Position numbers and translations under genes: made by a program
Shown: piece by piece, positions 36,778 to 44,530 of the stretch
Position numbering within the stretch: the stretch's first letter is position 1
How the letters are laid out: every line of letters starts with the position of its first letter
The notes under the pieces: model-generated
Told to the model about the DNA's origin: nothing
Seen by the model: only the letters and a program-made list of their open reading frames with translations
The model's database searches: none
Source: Azovibrio restrictus DSM 23866
GTDB lineage: Bacteria > Pseudomonadota > Gammaproteobacteria > Burkholderiales > Rhodocyclaceae
Direction of reading: 5' to 3'
Assembly (NCBI RefSeq): GCF_000429665.1
Contig: NZ_AUCH01000007.1
Location: forward strand, 133,005-197,004
Length of the DNA: 64,000 bases

Positions 36778-39588
36778 TCACGCCCCGGACTCACGCCCCT
36801 GGGCACGCTCCCCCGCCAGCCGGGTACGGCGTGGCGCCTCCGGTTCCGCTGGCCCCTGACGCATCACATGCTGGCACTGGCGCTGAAACAGTTGCAGTTG
36901 CAAAGCCAGGGCCCGGCGAGCATTGCGTCTCAGCTGCAAACGCCAGGCGGCAAATCCGGCCAGCCCGGCCAGGGCCACGAAGGGCAGCCAGCCCAGGCCC
37001 CGGGTGGCCGAGATCACGAACATCACCATCAGGATGCCCCCCAACAGCCCCAGGCGGTTCTGCTGCAGCAGAATTTCGTGGGTGGCATCCACCTGATCCA
37101 TCTCATCGAGGGCCTGCCCGAGATTGAAGCTCAGCCGCTGCAGGGCCAAGGTCTGACGCAATAGGGTCTCAAAGCTTTCTTCCGGGTAATCCATCCCCGA
37201 CAGACGCGCCGCCATGGTCTGAAACTGTTCCAGGGCCAGACGCATCTCCCGGCGCCCGGCCGCATCGGGCAGGTTCCCCGTCAGGGTCAGGGGCATCAGG
37301 ATACGCACCAGGTCCTGGCGCAGATCCCGGATCACCGCCTCCCGGGCCCCCAGACTGGCCAGCCGCTGCTGACGCTCGGCCTCGGCTGCCTGCCGAGCCG
37401 TGGCCAGCAGACGATAGGCCACCAGCCCCCGGGCCACCCGGCCCTCCCCTTCCAGCTGCGCCAGCTCCCCGGCCAGGCGGGCGAACCAGGGGCAATCCTC
37501 CTCCAGCTCCGGGACAGCCCGGGCCACTTCCTGCTCCAGAGCCGCCAGATAATCGGCCTGCCCCAGGGCCAGCAGCAGGGGCCCGTGCCAGTCCAGGCGA
37601 GGCGGAAACTGGAAGCCGTCTTCCCGGCCGTAGACCACGGCATCGAAATTCACCACCCGGGCCTTGTCATTACCTGCCACCGCCCGGGGCCGGTTGCTCC
37701 AGCTCCGGTAGGCCTCCCTGGCCACATCCCAGGCCCGGCGCACCTGTTCCAGCCCCTGACGCCAGGCACTGTCCAGGGGCTCCAGGCCATCCTCCCCCTG
37801 GCGGGCGAACAGGGCCAGGACGCCGTCCTCGAACAGGCTGTCCAGCCAGCGTTTTGCGGCACCAGCCGCCTCCCCCCCGGCCTGAGTCTCACGGGCAGCG
37901 GCCAGCAGGGCCTCCCGATGGGCGGGCCGCCCCTGCCAGACCGGGGGCAGCTGGGGCGCCGCCGCCAGCAGGAAGCGCAGCAGGCGCCGGTCATCGCTCT
38001 CGCCCCGGGCCTCCATGATGTCTGCCAGACGCCGGGTCAGGTTGAAGTCGTGCAGCTCTTCCTTGAGCCAGTCCCTCAGCAGACCCCGCTTCAGGTCCTG
38101 CACCCCTTCGGGCCAGTGGGCCGCCAGGGCCAGGGCCAGTTCCTCGCCGCTCCTGGCCTCGTGCTCGCCCACGTGGTAAGGCCGCACGCCGGCAGCGCCG
38201 GATTCCACCGGCGCCGTAAGGCCGGGATCCCCCGCCAGCCAGCGCTCCACCTCGGCCCCGCCCCAGCGCCGGGAGGGGTCCCGCAGCAGCAGGCCGCGGC
38301 AGAGCCGGGCCAGGTCTTCATCGGCAACGCCGGTGATGTCCACGGGCCGGGTGGCCAGGTGATGGTTGATCACCTGCTCCGACAGGCCGTCGAAGGGATG
38401 GCGGCCGGAAGCGGCCTCCAGCAGGATCATGCCCACGGACCACCAGTCCGCCTTGGCGTCGATGATGCCGGTCAGGGCCTCGGGAGCCGCGTACTTGACG
38501 GTGCGGGCCCCGTCGGTGAAGTGGCGGGTGCCCTCGGAAAGGGAGGCAATGCCGAAATCCGTAAGGGCCAGGGAGAGGGGCTCCCGGCACCGCACCAGCA
38601 CGTTTTCCGGCTTCAGATCCCGGTGCAGGATGCGCTGGGCGTGGATTTCCATGAGCCCCGCCGCCAGCTCCCGCACCAGGCGCTGCAGGGTGTCCCGGCT
38701 CAGGAGGCCGCGCCGGATCACATCCCGCAGGTTGCCGGCCCGGCAATACTCCATGAGTTCCCAGGCCACCCCGTCGGCCACCCCGTACCCGAGGAAGTTC
38801 ACCACGTGGGGACCGGCGGCAGAGACCCGGGCCAGGAGGGCGCTGTCGGGCTGGATGCCGCGCCGGTAGAGCTTGGCCACCAGGGCCTCGCCTCCGGCCA
38901 GGGGTTCGACGATGAGCAGGTCCGCCTCGCTGCCCGCCGCCTGGAGTTCATCCACCACCCGGTAGCGGGCCGCCAGCTCCCCGGGCAGGTTGGTGCGCAG
39001 GACGGGACGGGAAACAGGGGGCGCCAGACTGGGGCCGGGCACCGGTTCCAGGGCTGCGGGCGCCAGTTCGAAGCCGGGCGGGGAAGCCGCCCCGGCAGCA
39101 AGCGGCTCGACCAGGACAGGGGCCGGCAACTGCGGCAAGGGGGTGTTGCAGTACAGACAGCGGACCGTACCCGGCGGGTTGGGCTGGCCGCAGTCCGGGT
39201 CGGGGCAGAGCAGCGGACCGGCCGCCGGAGACGGCACCACCGGGGCAGGTGGCACTGCCGCAGGCACGGCCAACCCCGGGGATTCAGACAGCGACAGTTC
39301 CGGCCAGCGCAGGCCGGTGGCATCGGGGGCGGCTGCAGCGCCTGCATGAGCGGCTTCGGCGGCGGCTTCGGCGGCAGCTGCATCGCGCGCAGGGGCGGGG
39401 GCCGGCTTTGCGTCCGCCGATACGACAGCCCCAGGCTCCAGGGGAGCGGCCGCCTCTCCCGCTTCAGGCGTCTGCCGCGGCAGCGAAAAATCCACCCCGG
39501 CCAGCAGGGTGGCGCAGACGCTGCAATGAACCCGGTCAGGGGGGTTTTCGGTGTCGCAGACGGGGCAGATGCGGATGTAGCGGTTCAT
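36778..39588 (-). CDS. Zinc-ribbon Ser/Thr protein kinase, membrane-anchored C-terminus
   Basis: The 936-residue protein has two N-terminal zinc ribbons (C8-x2-C11-x10-C22-x2-C25 and C128-x4-C133-x10-C144-x2-C147) separated by an Ala/Pro-rich linker. A Hanks-type kinase domain (about 210-470) follows, with ALVAKLYRRG (Lys), HRDLKPENVL (about 318), LTDFGIAS (about 340) and YAAPEAL, all catalytic residues present. A long helical region (about 490-830) comes next, then two hydrophobic segments (about 846-885) and a basic tail. The ATG at 39588 overlaps the radical SAM stop (ATGA); an earlier in-frame start would intrude into that gene. It is the last gene of a four-gene operon. The target is unknown; the AAA+ or coiled-coil neighbours are natural candidates. 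Confidence 0.88.
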   Translation of the reverse strand: MNRYIRICPVCDTENPPDRVHCSVCATLLAGVDFSLPRQTPEAGEAAAPLEPGAVVSADAKPAPAPARDAAAAEAAAEAAHAGAAAAPDATGLRWPELSLSESPGLAVPAAVPPAPVVPSPAAGPLLCPDPDCGQPNPPGTVRCLYCNTPLPQLPAPVLVEPLAAGAASPPGFELAPAALEPVPGPSLAPPVSRPVLRTNLPGELAARYRVVDELQAAGSEADLLIVEPLAGGEALVAKLYRRGIQPDSALLARVSAAGPHVVNFLGYGVADGVAWELMEYCRAGNLRDVIRRGLLSRDTLQRLVRELAAGLMEIHAQRILHRDLKPENVLVRCREPLSLALTDFGIASLSEGTRHFTDGARTVKYAAPEALTGIIDAKADWWSVGMILLEAASGRHPFDGLSEQVINHHLATRPVDITGVADEDLARLCRGLLLRDPSRRWGGAEVERWLAGDPGLTAPVESGAAGVRPYHVGEHEARSGEELALALAAHWPEGVQDLKRGLLRDWLKEELHDFNLTRRLADIMEARGESDDRRLLRFLLAAAPQLPPVWQGRPAHREALLAAARETQAGGEAAGAAKRWLDSLFEDGVLALFARQGEDGLEPLDSAWRQGLEQVRRAWDVAREAYRSWSNRPRAVAGNDKARVVNFDAVVYGREDGFQFPPRLDWHGPLLLALGQADYLAALEQEVARAVPELEEDCPWFARLAGELAQLEGEGRVARGLVAYRLLATARQAAEAERQQRLASLGAREAVIRDLRQDLVRILMPLTLTGNLPDAAGRREMRLALEQFQTMAARLSGMDYPEESFETLLRQTLALQRLSFNLGQALDEMDQVDATHEILLQQNRLGLLGGILMVMFVISATRGLGWLPFVALAGLAGFAAWRLQLRRNARRALALQLQLFQRQCQHVMRQGPAEPEAPRRTRLAGERAQGRESGA

Positions 39589-40259
39589 CGCCGCCAGGAT
39601 ACCTGATTCAGGCCCAGGCCCCGCTCGGCGCACAGGGTTTCCAGGGCGGCCATGTCGCCCCGGGCCGGGATGCCGATCATCCAGATGCGCCCGCCTTCAA
39701 CGCTCACCTGCAGGGTCTTGCCCTGGACGCTTGCTTCGCGCCGGTGGCCGTAGCGGGCCTCGCCCAGGGGCGACAGGGGCACCAGGGTCTGGTTGGCGGA
39801 ACCGCGCCAGAGCCCGCCTTCAGGCAGAGCTTCGGCATAGGGCTCGGGGATCAGGGCATCGAGCTTCTTCAGCAGGGCCCCGTGGCGGGCTTCCAGGGTC
39901 TTCAGGGGATAACCGCTGTAGCAGAGCAGATCCAGTTCCAGCCCCGCCTGCTGGCGCCAGCGCCCCAGGCCATCCAGGAGCGCCCCCAGGGCCAGGGGCT
40001 GATCGAAGGGCTCGCCGCCGCTCAAGGTGACGCCGTCCACGCCCCCTTTCGCCTTATCCCGGCACCAGGCCAGCAGCTCCGGCACGCTCAGGCTGCCGCC
40101 CCCGGCCGGGTCCCAGGTGTCCTGGGAAACGCAGCCTTTGCAGCCGATGCTGCAGCCCTGGAACCAGATGCCGATACGCCGCCCGTGCCCCAGCACCGTG
40201 ACCGGGTAATGGGCCTTGTTGAGGCGCAGCAGCAGGGGAGTGCGGGGATGCCGGGCCAA
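39585..40259 (-). CDS. Radical SAM 4Fe-4S activase-like protein
   Basis: The 224-residue protein is of the NrdG/pyruvate formate-lyase activase type. The cluster motif is C36-x3-C40-x2-C43 in GIWFQGCSIGCKGCVSQ, and the SAM-binding GGE is in VTLSGGEPFDQ (about 78). No glycyl-radical enzyme gene is nearby, so a role in ribonucleotide reductase activation is not supported by context. It lies 3 nt after the AAA+ gene and overlaps the kinase start by 4 nt, suggesting a role tied to those proteins. Confidence 0.87.
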   Translation of the reverse strand: MARHPRTPLLLRLNKAHYPVTVLGHGRRIGIWFQGCSIGCKGCVSQDTWDPAGGGSLSVPELLAWCRDKAKGGVDGVTLSGGEPFDQPLALGALLDGLGRWRQQAGLELDLLCYSGYPLKTLEARHGALLKKLDALIPEPYAEALPEGGLWRGSANQTLVPLSPLGEARYGHRREASVQGKTLQVSVEGGRIWMIGIPARGDMAALETLCAERGLGLNQVSWRR

Positions 40260-40262
40260 TCC

Positions 40263-42128
40263 TCACTCCAGCCGCAGGGTGACGATCTTCTCCTCGCTCT
40301 CCCGGAGCTCCACCACCCGAATCTGTTGCCGCCCCTCCAAATCCTGGGCGAACAGGGCCCGGGCCAGGGGATTGATGAACACGGATTCCAGCTGATTGCC
40401 GATGCCCCGGCCGCCGTTGGAAAGATCGTGGATGCAGCGGGCCATCAGGTCCTGGCGCACGGCGGGTTCCAGTTCCAGCTCCAGCTTGTGCTCCTCCCGC
40501 ACCCGGTTCACCACGTTGTTCAACATGCCGGCGAAGATGCGCTCGGCCACGGGTGGGGTGATGAAGTTGAACACCACGATGTTGTCGCCGATACGGTTGA
40601 GGATTTCCGGCCGGGACAGGCGGTACTTGAAGTAGTCGGCGATGGCGCCCTTGACCCGGCTTTCCACGGTTTCATAGCTGTCCCCCGGCTGCACGTTCTG
40701 GATGCGCCGGCCCTGCTCGTCCTCCACGTAAATGCCCAGGTTGGAGGTGAAGACCAGGATGGTTTCGGAGAAATAGGCGGTATCGCCCCGGCCATCCGTG
40801 AGGCGCCCGTCTTCGAGTATCTGCAGGAATTTGTCGAGGATGCGCGGGTGGGCCTTTTCCACCTCGTCGAAGAGCACCACCGAGAAGGGCTTGTCGCGCA
40901 CCGCGTTGGTGAGCTCGCCGCCGGCCTCGAAGCCCACGTAGCCCGGGGGCGCCCCCAGCAGCCGCGCCCCCGTGTGCTCCTCGGCGAATTCGCTCATGTC
41001 GAAGCGGATGTAGGCCCGCTCGTCGCCGAACACCAGCTGGGTCAGGGTCTTGGCCAGTTCGGTCTTGCCCACCCCGGTGGGGCCGGCGAAGAACAACACC
41101 CCCCGGGGCCGGTTGCCGCCGCTCCGGGCCTGGGCGCCGGTGAGGCCCATCACCGAGCGCATGAGGATGTCCACGCTCTTGGTGACCGCCTGTTCCTGGC
41201 CCTTGACCCGGGTCTCGATGAACTCCGCCGCTCCGGCGATACGCTGGCGCAGGTAGGGCTTCTTCCAGGGATTTTCCAGGGCCCCCACCTTGTAGCACTG
41301 CACCGCATCATCCACGTCCCGGTAGGCGATGCCCTGGCGGTCGGCCAGCTGGGCCGTGTCGGAAAGGGCCACCAGAGGCAGGCCCTCGGTGGCGGAGGCA
41401 AAGTCCCGAGCGAATTTTTCCCGCTCGTCGGGGCCGGCCTCGTCCATCTTGTGGAACAGGGTGAAGTAGCTCCGGGCCGCCGCCTCCCGGGTTTCGAAAT
41501 CCGGCAGGCCCACGTTCAGGCTCTCCACCCGGGCATTGTCCAGGGCGAACCAGGAGGGTAGATCCTGGGGCCGGTTCAGGAGCCACAGGACCGGATTGAA
41601 GCGGGGCTTGTTGTCGGCCAGAGGCCCAGGCTCCTTGGCCATGACCGGGACCGCCTGCACCGCCAATCGCTCCGCAGCAAGGAAGAAGCGGTGCTCGTTG
41701 GCATCGAGCTGGTCCGGGTGGCGCACCAGCCGGGAGGCGAAATCCACCAGCAGGGCGCAGCGGGCCTCGCGCATCCGGGTCAGGCGCTGCATCAGGCCGG
41801 AGAGGCTATCCAGGCTCATGGGCATGGCCCCGTCCTGGAGCTTCAGGTCGAAGAGCCGGGTGGCCAACTCCACCGCCTCCGGCTCGTTGGGATAGGGGCG
41901 CAGCCCGCCCACCGGGTCGTAGATCAGCAGGAAGCGGCAGTCCTGGCGCTGCAGGGCCGACCACAGACAGCGCACCAGGGGCACCGGGGTCAGGCTGCCA
42001 TTGCTCAAGGGAGCGAGGAAATGGTCGCGGATGTTGCCGGCCACGATGAACTGGGAGCGGATCGGCAGCAGCCGCTCCAGGTCGCGGATCCAGCGGGGCG
42101 TGAGGGCGGTTGTGGAATCAGTGCTCAT
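40263..42128 (-). CDS. ClpA/ClpB-type AAA+ ATPase
   Basis: The 621-residue protein has a C-terminal AAA+ module like ClpB D2: Walker A GPTGVGKT (about 349-356), GYVGFEAGGELTNAVRDKPF, Walker B VVLFDEVEKAHP (about 415-425), sensor-1 ETILVFTSNLG, arginine finger region PEILNRIGD, and GGRGIGNQLE for sensor 2. The N-terminal 300 residues (from RSQFIVAGNIRDHFL) look like a second, degenerate AAA+-like domain without Walker A. No Clp N-domain, M-domain or ClpP loop was seen, so it is not housekeeping Clp. It is coupled by ATGA to the coiled-coil gene. Confidence 0.88.
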   Translation of the reverse strand: MSTDSTTALTPRWIRDLERLLPIRSQFIVAGNIRDHFLAPLSNGSLTPVPLVRCLWSALQRQDCRFLLIYDPVGGLRPYPNEPEAVELATRLFDLKLQDGAMPMSLDSLSGLMQRLTRMREARCALLVDFASRLVRHPDQLDANEHRFFLAAERLAVQAVPVMAKEPGPLADNKPRFNPVLWLLNRPQDLPSWFALDNARVESLNVGLPDFETREAAARSYFTLFHKMDEAGPDEREKFARDFASATEGLPLVALSDTAQLADRQGIAYRDVDDAVQCYKVGALENPWKKPYLRQRIAGAAEFIETRVKGQEQAVTKSVDILMRSVMGLTGAQARSGGNRPRGVLFFAGPTGVGKTELAKTLTQLVFGDERAYIRFDMSEFAEEHTGARLLGAPPGYVGFEAGGELTNAVRDKPFSVVLFDEVEKAHPRILDKFLQILEDGRLTDGRGDTAYFSETILVFTSNLGIYVEDEQGRRIQNVQPGDSYETVESRVKGAIADYFKYRLSRPEILNRIGDNIVVFNFITPPVAERIFAGMLNNVVNRVREEHKLELELEPAVRQDLMARCIHDLSNGGRGIGNQLESVFINPLARALFAQDLEGRQQIRVVELRESEEKIVTLRLE

Positions 42129-43426
42129 GATTTACCGGGCAGGTCCATGGTTCTGGGGGCAGTCCGGGGGCGGGCCCGCTCCCCTTCCTCAAAGCGGGGC
42201 AGGCTTTCCGGGGCCACGGCCTGGACGGGCAGCTCCCCCGCCTCCAGGCGGCGGGTCACGTCCAGCTTCAAGCCCCGGGCCGCCAGGGTGTCCAGCAGGC
42301 GGGGGAATTCGGCGCACCAGCGCTCCTCCGCCATGAAGTCGAGACGCTTCCGGACAGCGCCCTCTTCTTCGGCAGCGCTTTCCTGGCGAGCCCGCACCAC
42401 ATTGAAATTGAAGGTCTTTTCCTTGACGTTGGCGCGCAGGCGAACATAGTAGCCTTCCCAGCCCGGGCGCTGGAAGTGCAGCATGCCGCCCTCCACGAAC
42501 AGGGTTTCGCTCACCGCCTCCACCTGGTACCCCAGGTCCTGCAGGGAATGCTCCAGGACGATGGCGGCGGCCTCGGCCTCGCGCCGGGCCTGCTCCGCCA
42601 CGCAGGCGCCGGACAGGATCTGCAACTGCTGCCGGGTTTCCGGGTCCAGGCGCCCCAGGCCCGCTGCCACTTCGGCCAGCAGGGCCCGCAGGCTTTCCGG
42701 CAGGGCGGCCTCGGGCAGCTGCTCCAGCCAGGCTGCCGCCTGCTCCGCCTCCGCCCTGGCTTCGGCCTGGGCCTGGCGCTGCAGGTGCACCTGCAGGCGC
42801 AGTTCGTTGGCCAGCAGTTCGGCCCGGGCCGGGGTCTCGGCCAGGATCACCTCCCGGGCCAGGACTTCCAGCTCCGCCGGGACTGGCATCCCGGCCGGCA
42901 GTTCCAGGCGCGCCAGGACCCGTTCCACGGTGGCCCGCCAGGCCGCCTGGTCGGCTTCGCCGCGCAGGGCCTGGCGCCGGGCCAAGTAGAGGGCGAGGAT
43001 GTTGTCCAGGTCGGGGGTTGCGGCCACGGCCTCCAGGGCCTGGCGCACTGCCTGGCCGGCCTGGGCCGCCACCCGGGTTTCCAGTTCCTGCAGCAGTGCC
43101 TCCAGGGCGCGCACATGGGCGGCCCAGGCGGAAAGTTCCGCTCCCCGAGGCGCCAGAGGCAGCTCGGGACGCTGCTCCAGCAGACCGGCCAGGCGCCCCA
43201 GCCGCCGCTCCAGGGTTTCCACCCGGCCCTGCAGGGCGGCCAGCCGCTCCCCCTCGGCGGCGCGGGCCTGCTGGCGCAGGGACAGACGCTGCTGTTCCCG
43301 GGCCCGGGTTTCGGCCAGGACGGCTTCGTATTCCAGCCCCATGGCATGGGCTTCGCGCAGGGCTTCGGCCACCAGGACGATGGCCAGGGATTCCAGGGAG
43401 TAGGCGGCGGTGGCGGGACCACTCAT
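42125..43426 (-). CDS. Coiled-coil protein of unknown function, first gene of the kinase/AAA+ cluster
   Basis: I do not recognise a family for this 433-residue protein. It is very rich in Ala, Glu, Leu, Arg and Gln and is predicted to form long coiled coils (for example AAEGERLAALQGRVETLERR). A compact C-terminal part (about 300-400) carries LQDLGYQVEAVSETLFVEGG, EGYYVRLRANVKEKTFNFNV and RWCAEFPRLLDTLAARGL. There is no signal or membrane segment. GGAAAG precedes the ATG; the lysR stop is 30 nt upstream on the same strand, so lysR may lead the same transcript. The AAA+ gene overlaps its stop. Base composition is like the surroundings. Confidence 0.82.
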   Translation of the reverse strand: MSGPATAAYSLESLAIVLVAEALREAHAMGLEYEAVLAETRAREQQRLSLRQQARAAEGERLAALQGRVETLERRLGRLAGLLEQRPELPLAPRGAELSAWAAHVRALEALLQELETRVAAQAGQAVRQALEAVAATPDLDNILALYLARRQALRGEADQAAWRATVERVLARLELPAGMPVPAELEVLAREVILAETPARAELLANELRLQVHLQRQAQAEARAEAEQAAAWLEQLPEAALPESLRALLAEVAAGLGRLDPETRQQLQILSGACVAEQARREAEAAAIVLEHSLQDLGYQVEAVSETLFVEGGMLHFQRPGWEGYYVRLRANVKEKTFNFNVVRARQESAAEEEGAVRKRLDFMAEERWCAEFPRLLDTLAARGLKLDVTRRLEAGELPVQAVAPESLPRFEEGERARPRTAPRTMDLPGKS

Positions 43427-43456
43427 GGGGCGCTTTCCAGTCGGGCAGAGCCAGGA

Positions 43457-44404
43457 TTATGACTGGAAAGGCATGCCCTTGTCCCCCGCGGCCAGAGGCT
43501 GTTTCCAGCCCCAATAGCCGGGACTGGAATAGGTGCTCTTGAGCAGGTCGATGAACAGCCGCACCCGCAGGGGCAGGTGGCGGCGCTCCGGAAACACGGC
43601 AAAAATCCCCACGGGGGGCGCGGCCAGGTGATCCAGCACACTCTCCAGGCGGCCCTGGCTCAAATCCTCCCCCACCTCCCAGAGGGAACGCCAGGACAGG
43701 CCCCGCCCCGCCAGGGCCCACTCGTGCAGCACGGCCCCGTCGTTGCACTCCAGATTGCCTGTGACCTTGAGCATCAGGGTTTTGGCCGGGTCCTCCGGGT
43801 CCCGGAACACCCAGCCCCGCTGCTGGCCCAGGGACAGGCAGTTGTGCCGGGCCAGGTCCTCCAGGCTGACGGGCCGGCCGTGGCGGGCCAGATAATCCGG
43901 GCTCGCCACCACCATGCGCTGCATCTCCCCGAGCCGCACGCTGACCAGGCTGGAATCGGGCATCTCGCCGATGCGCACGGCGCAATCTATGCCCTCGTTG
44001 AGCAGGTCTACGAGCCGGTCCGAGAGGTTGATATTGGCCGTCACCTCCGGGTTCTGCTCGAGAAAGTTCATGACCAGGGGCGCCACGTGCTGGCGCCCGA
44101 AACCGGCCGGGGCGGAAATTTTCAGATGGCCGCTGGCCTTCACCCCCCCGGCGGAGACGCTGGCCTCCGCGTTGGCCAGGTCGGTCAGGATGCGCTGACA
44201 GTCCTCCAGAAAGGCCTCCCCCTCGAAGGTGATGGAAAGGCGCCGGGTGCTGCGCACCAGCAGCTTCACCCCCAGACGGGACTCCAGGGCATCCAGCCGG
44301 CGGCCGATGATGGCCGGGGTCACCCCCTCGATGCGGGCCGCGGCGGAAAGGCTGCCCCGGGTCGCGACGGCCACGAAAGCTTCGATCTGTTTGAGGTGAT
44401 CCAT
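43457..44404 (-). CDS. LysR-type transcriptional regulator
   Basis: The 315-residue protein has the N-terminal LysR helix-turn-helix (MDHLKQIEAFVAVATRGSLS, AAARIEGVTPAIIGRRLDAL) and a substrate-binding effector domain (GHLKISAPAGFGRQHVAPLV onward). It is divergent from aceB with 126 nt between, the typical LysR-target layout, and also lies 30 nt ahead of the four-gene cluster on its own strand. It could therefore control aceB, its own operon, or both; the inducer is unknown. Confidence 0.92.
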   Translation of the reverse strand: MDHLKQIEAFVAVATRGSLSAAARIEGVTPAIIGRRLDALESRLGVKLLVRSTRRLSITFEGEAFLEDCQRILTDLANAEASVSAGGVKASGHLKISAPAGFGRQHVAPLVMNFLEQNPEVTANINLSDRLVDLLNEGIDCAVRIGEMPDSSLVSVRLGEMQRMVVASPDYLARHGRPVSLEDLARHNCLSLGQQRGWVFRDPEDPAKTLMLKVTGNLECNDGAVLHEWALAGRGLSWRSLWEVGEDLSQGRLESVLDHLAAPPVGIFAVFPERRHLPLRVRLFIDLLKSTYSSPGYWGWKQPLAAGDKGMPFQS

Positions 44405-44415
44405 GGGCGATTTTG

Positions 44416-44460
44416 TACTTAAAGTAAAAGATAAATTGCCAAAATAGCGTATTTATTTTG
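44416..44460. promoter_or_regulatory. Palindromic operators between lysR and aceB
   Basis: TACTTAAAGTA (44416-44426) is a perfect odd palindrome just upstream of the lysR start. A second inverted repeat pairs CAAAATA (44440-44446) with TATTTTG (44454-44460) around 7 nt. Both are AT-rich islands. They fit a LysR regulator binding its own divergent promoter, an inference from position. Confidence 0.5.
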
Positions 44461-44530
44461 CCCGCCCAGTGCAATAGACTGCATTCGTCCCAAGTACCCC
44501 AATAAATCCAGTTAATCAGAAAGGAATGCC

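Noticed and set aside
36772..36797. Duplicated CCGGACTCA across the kinase stop
   Set aside because: Only two copies with a 13-nt period in a GC-rich context; likely a small duplication without function.
39585..40259. Radical SAM gene as nrdG
   Set aside because: No nrdD is nearby and the gene is translationally coupled to the kinase gene and 3 nt from the AAA+ gene; activase fold alone does not show ribonucleotide reductase activation.
42189..44474. 761-codon minus-strand frame spanning the coiled-coil and lysR genes in another frame
   Set aside because: Gly/Pro/Arg-rich alternative frame without domains; lysR and the coiled-coil gene are better supported.
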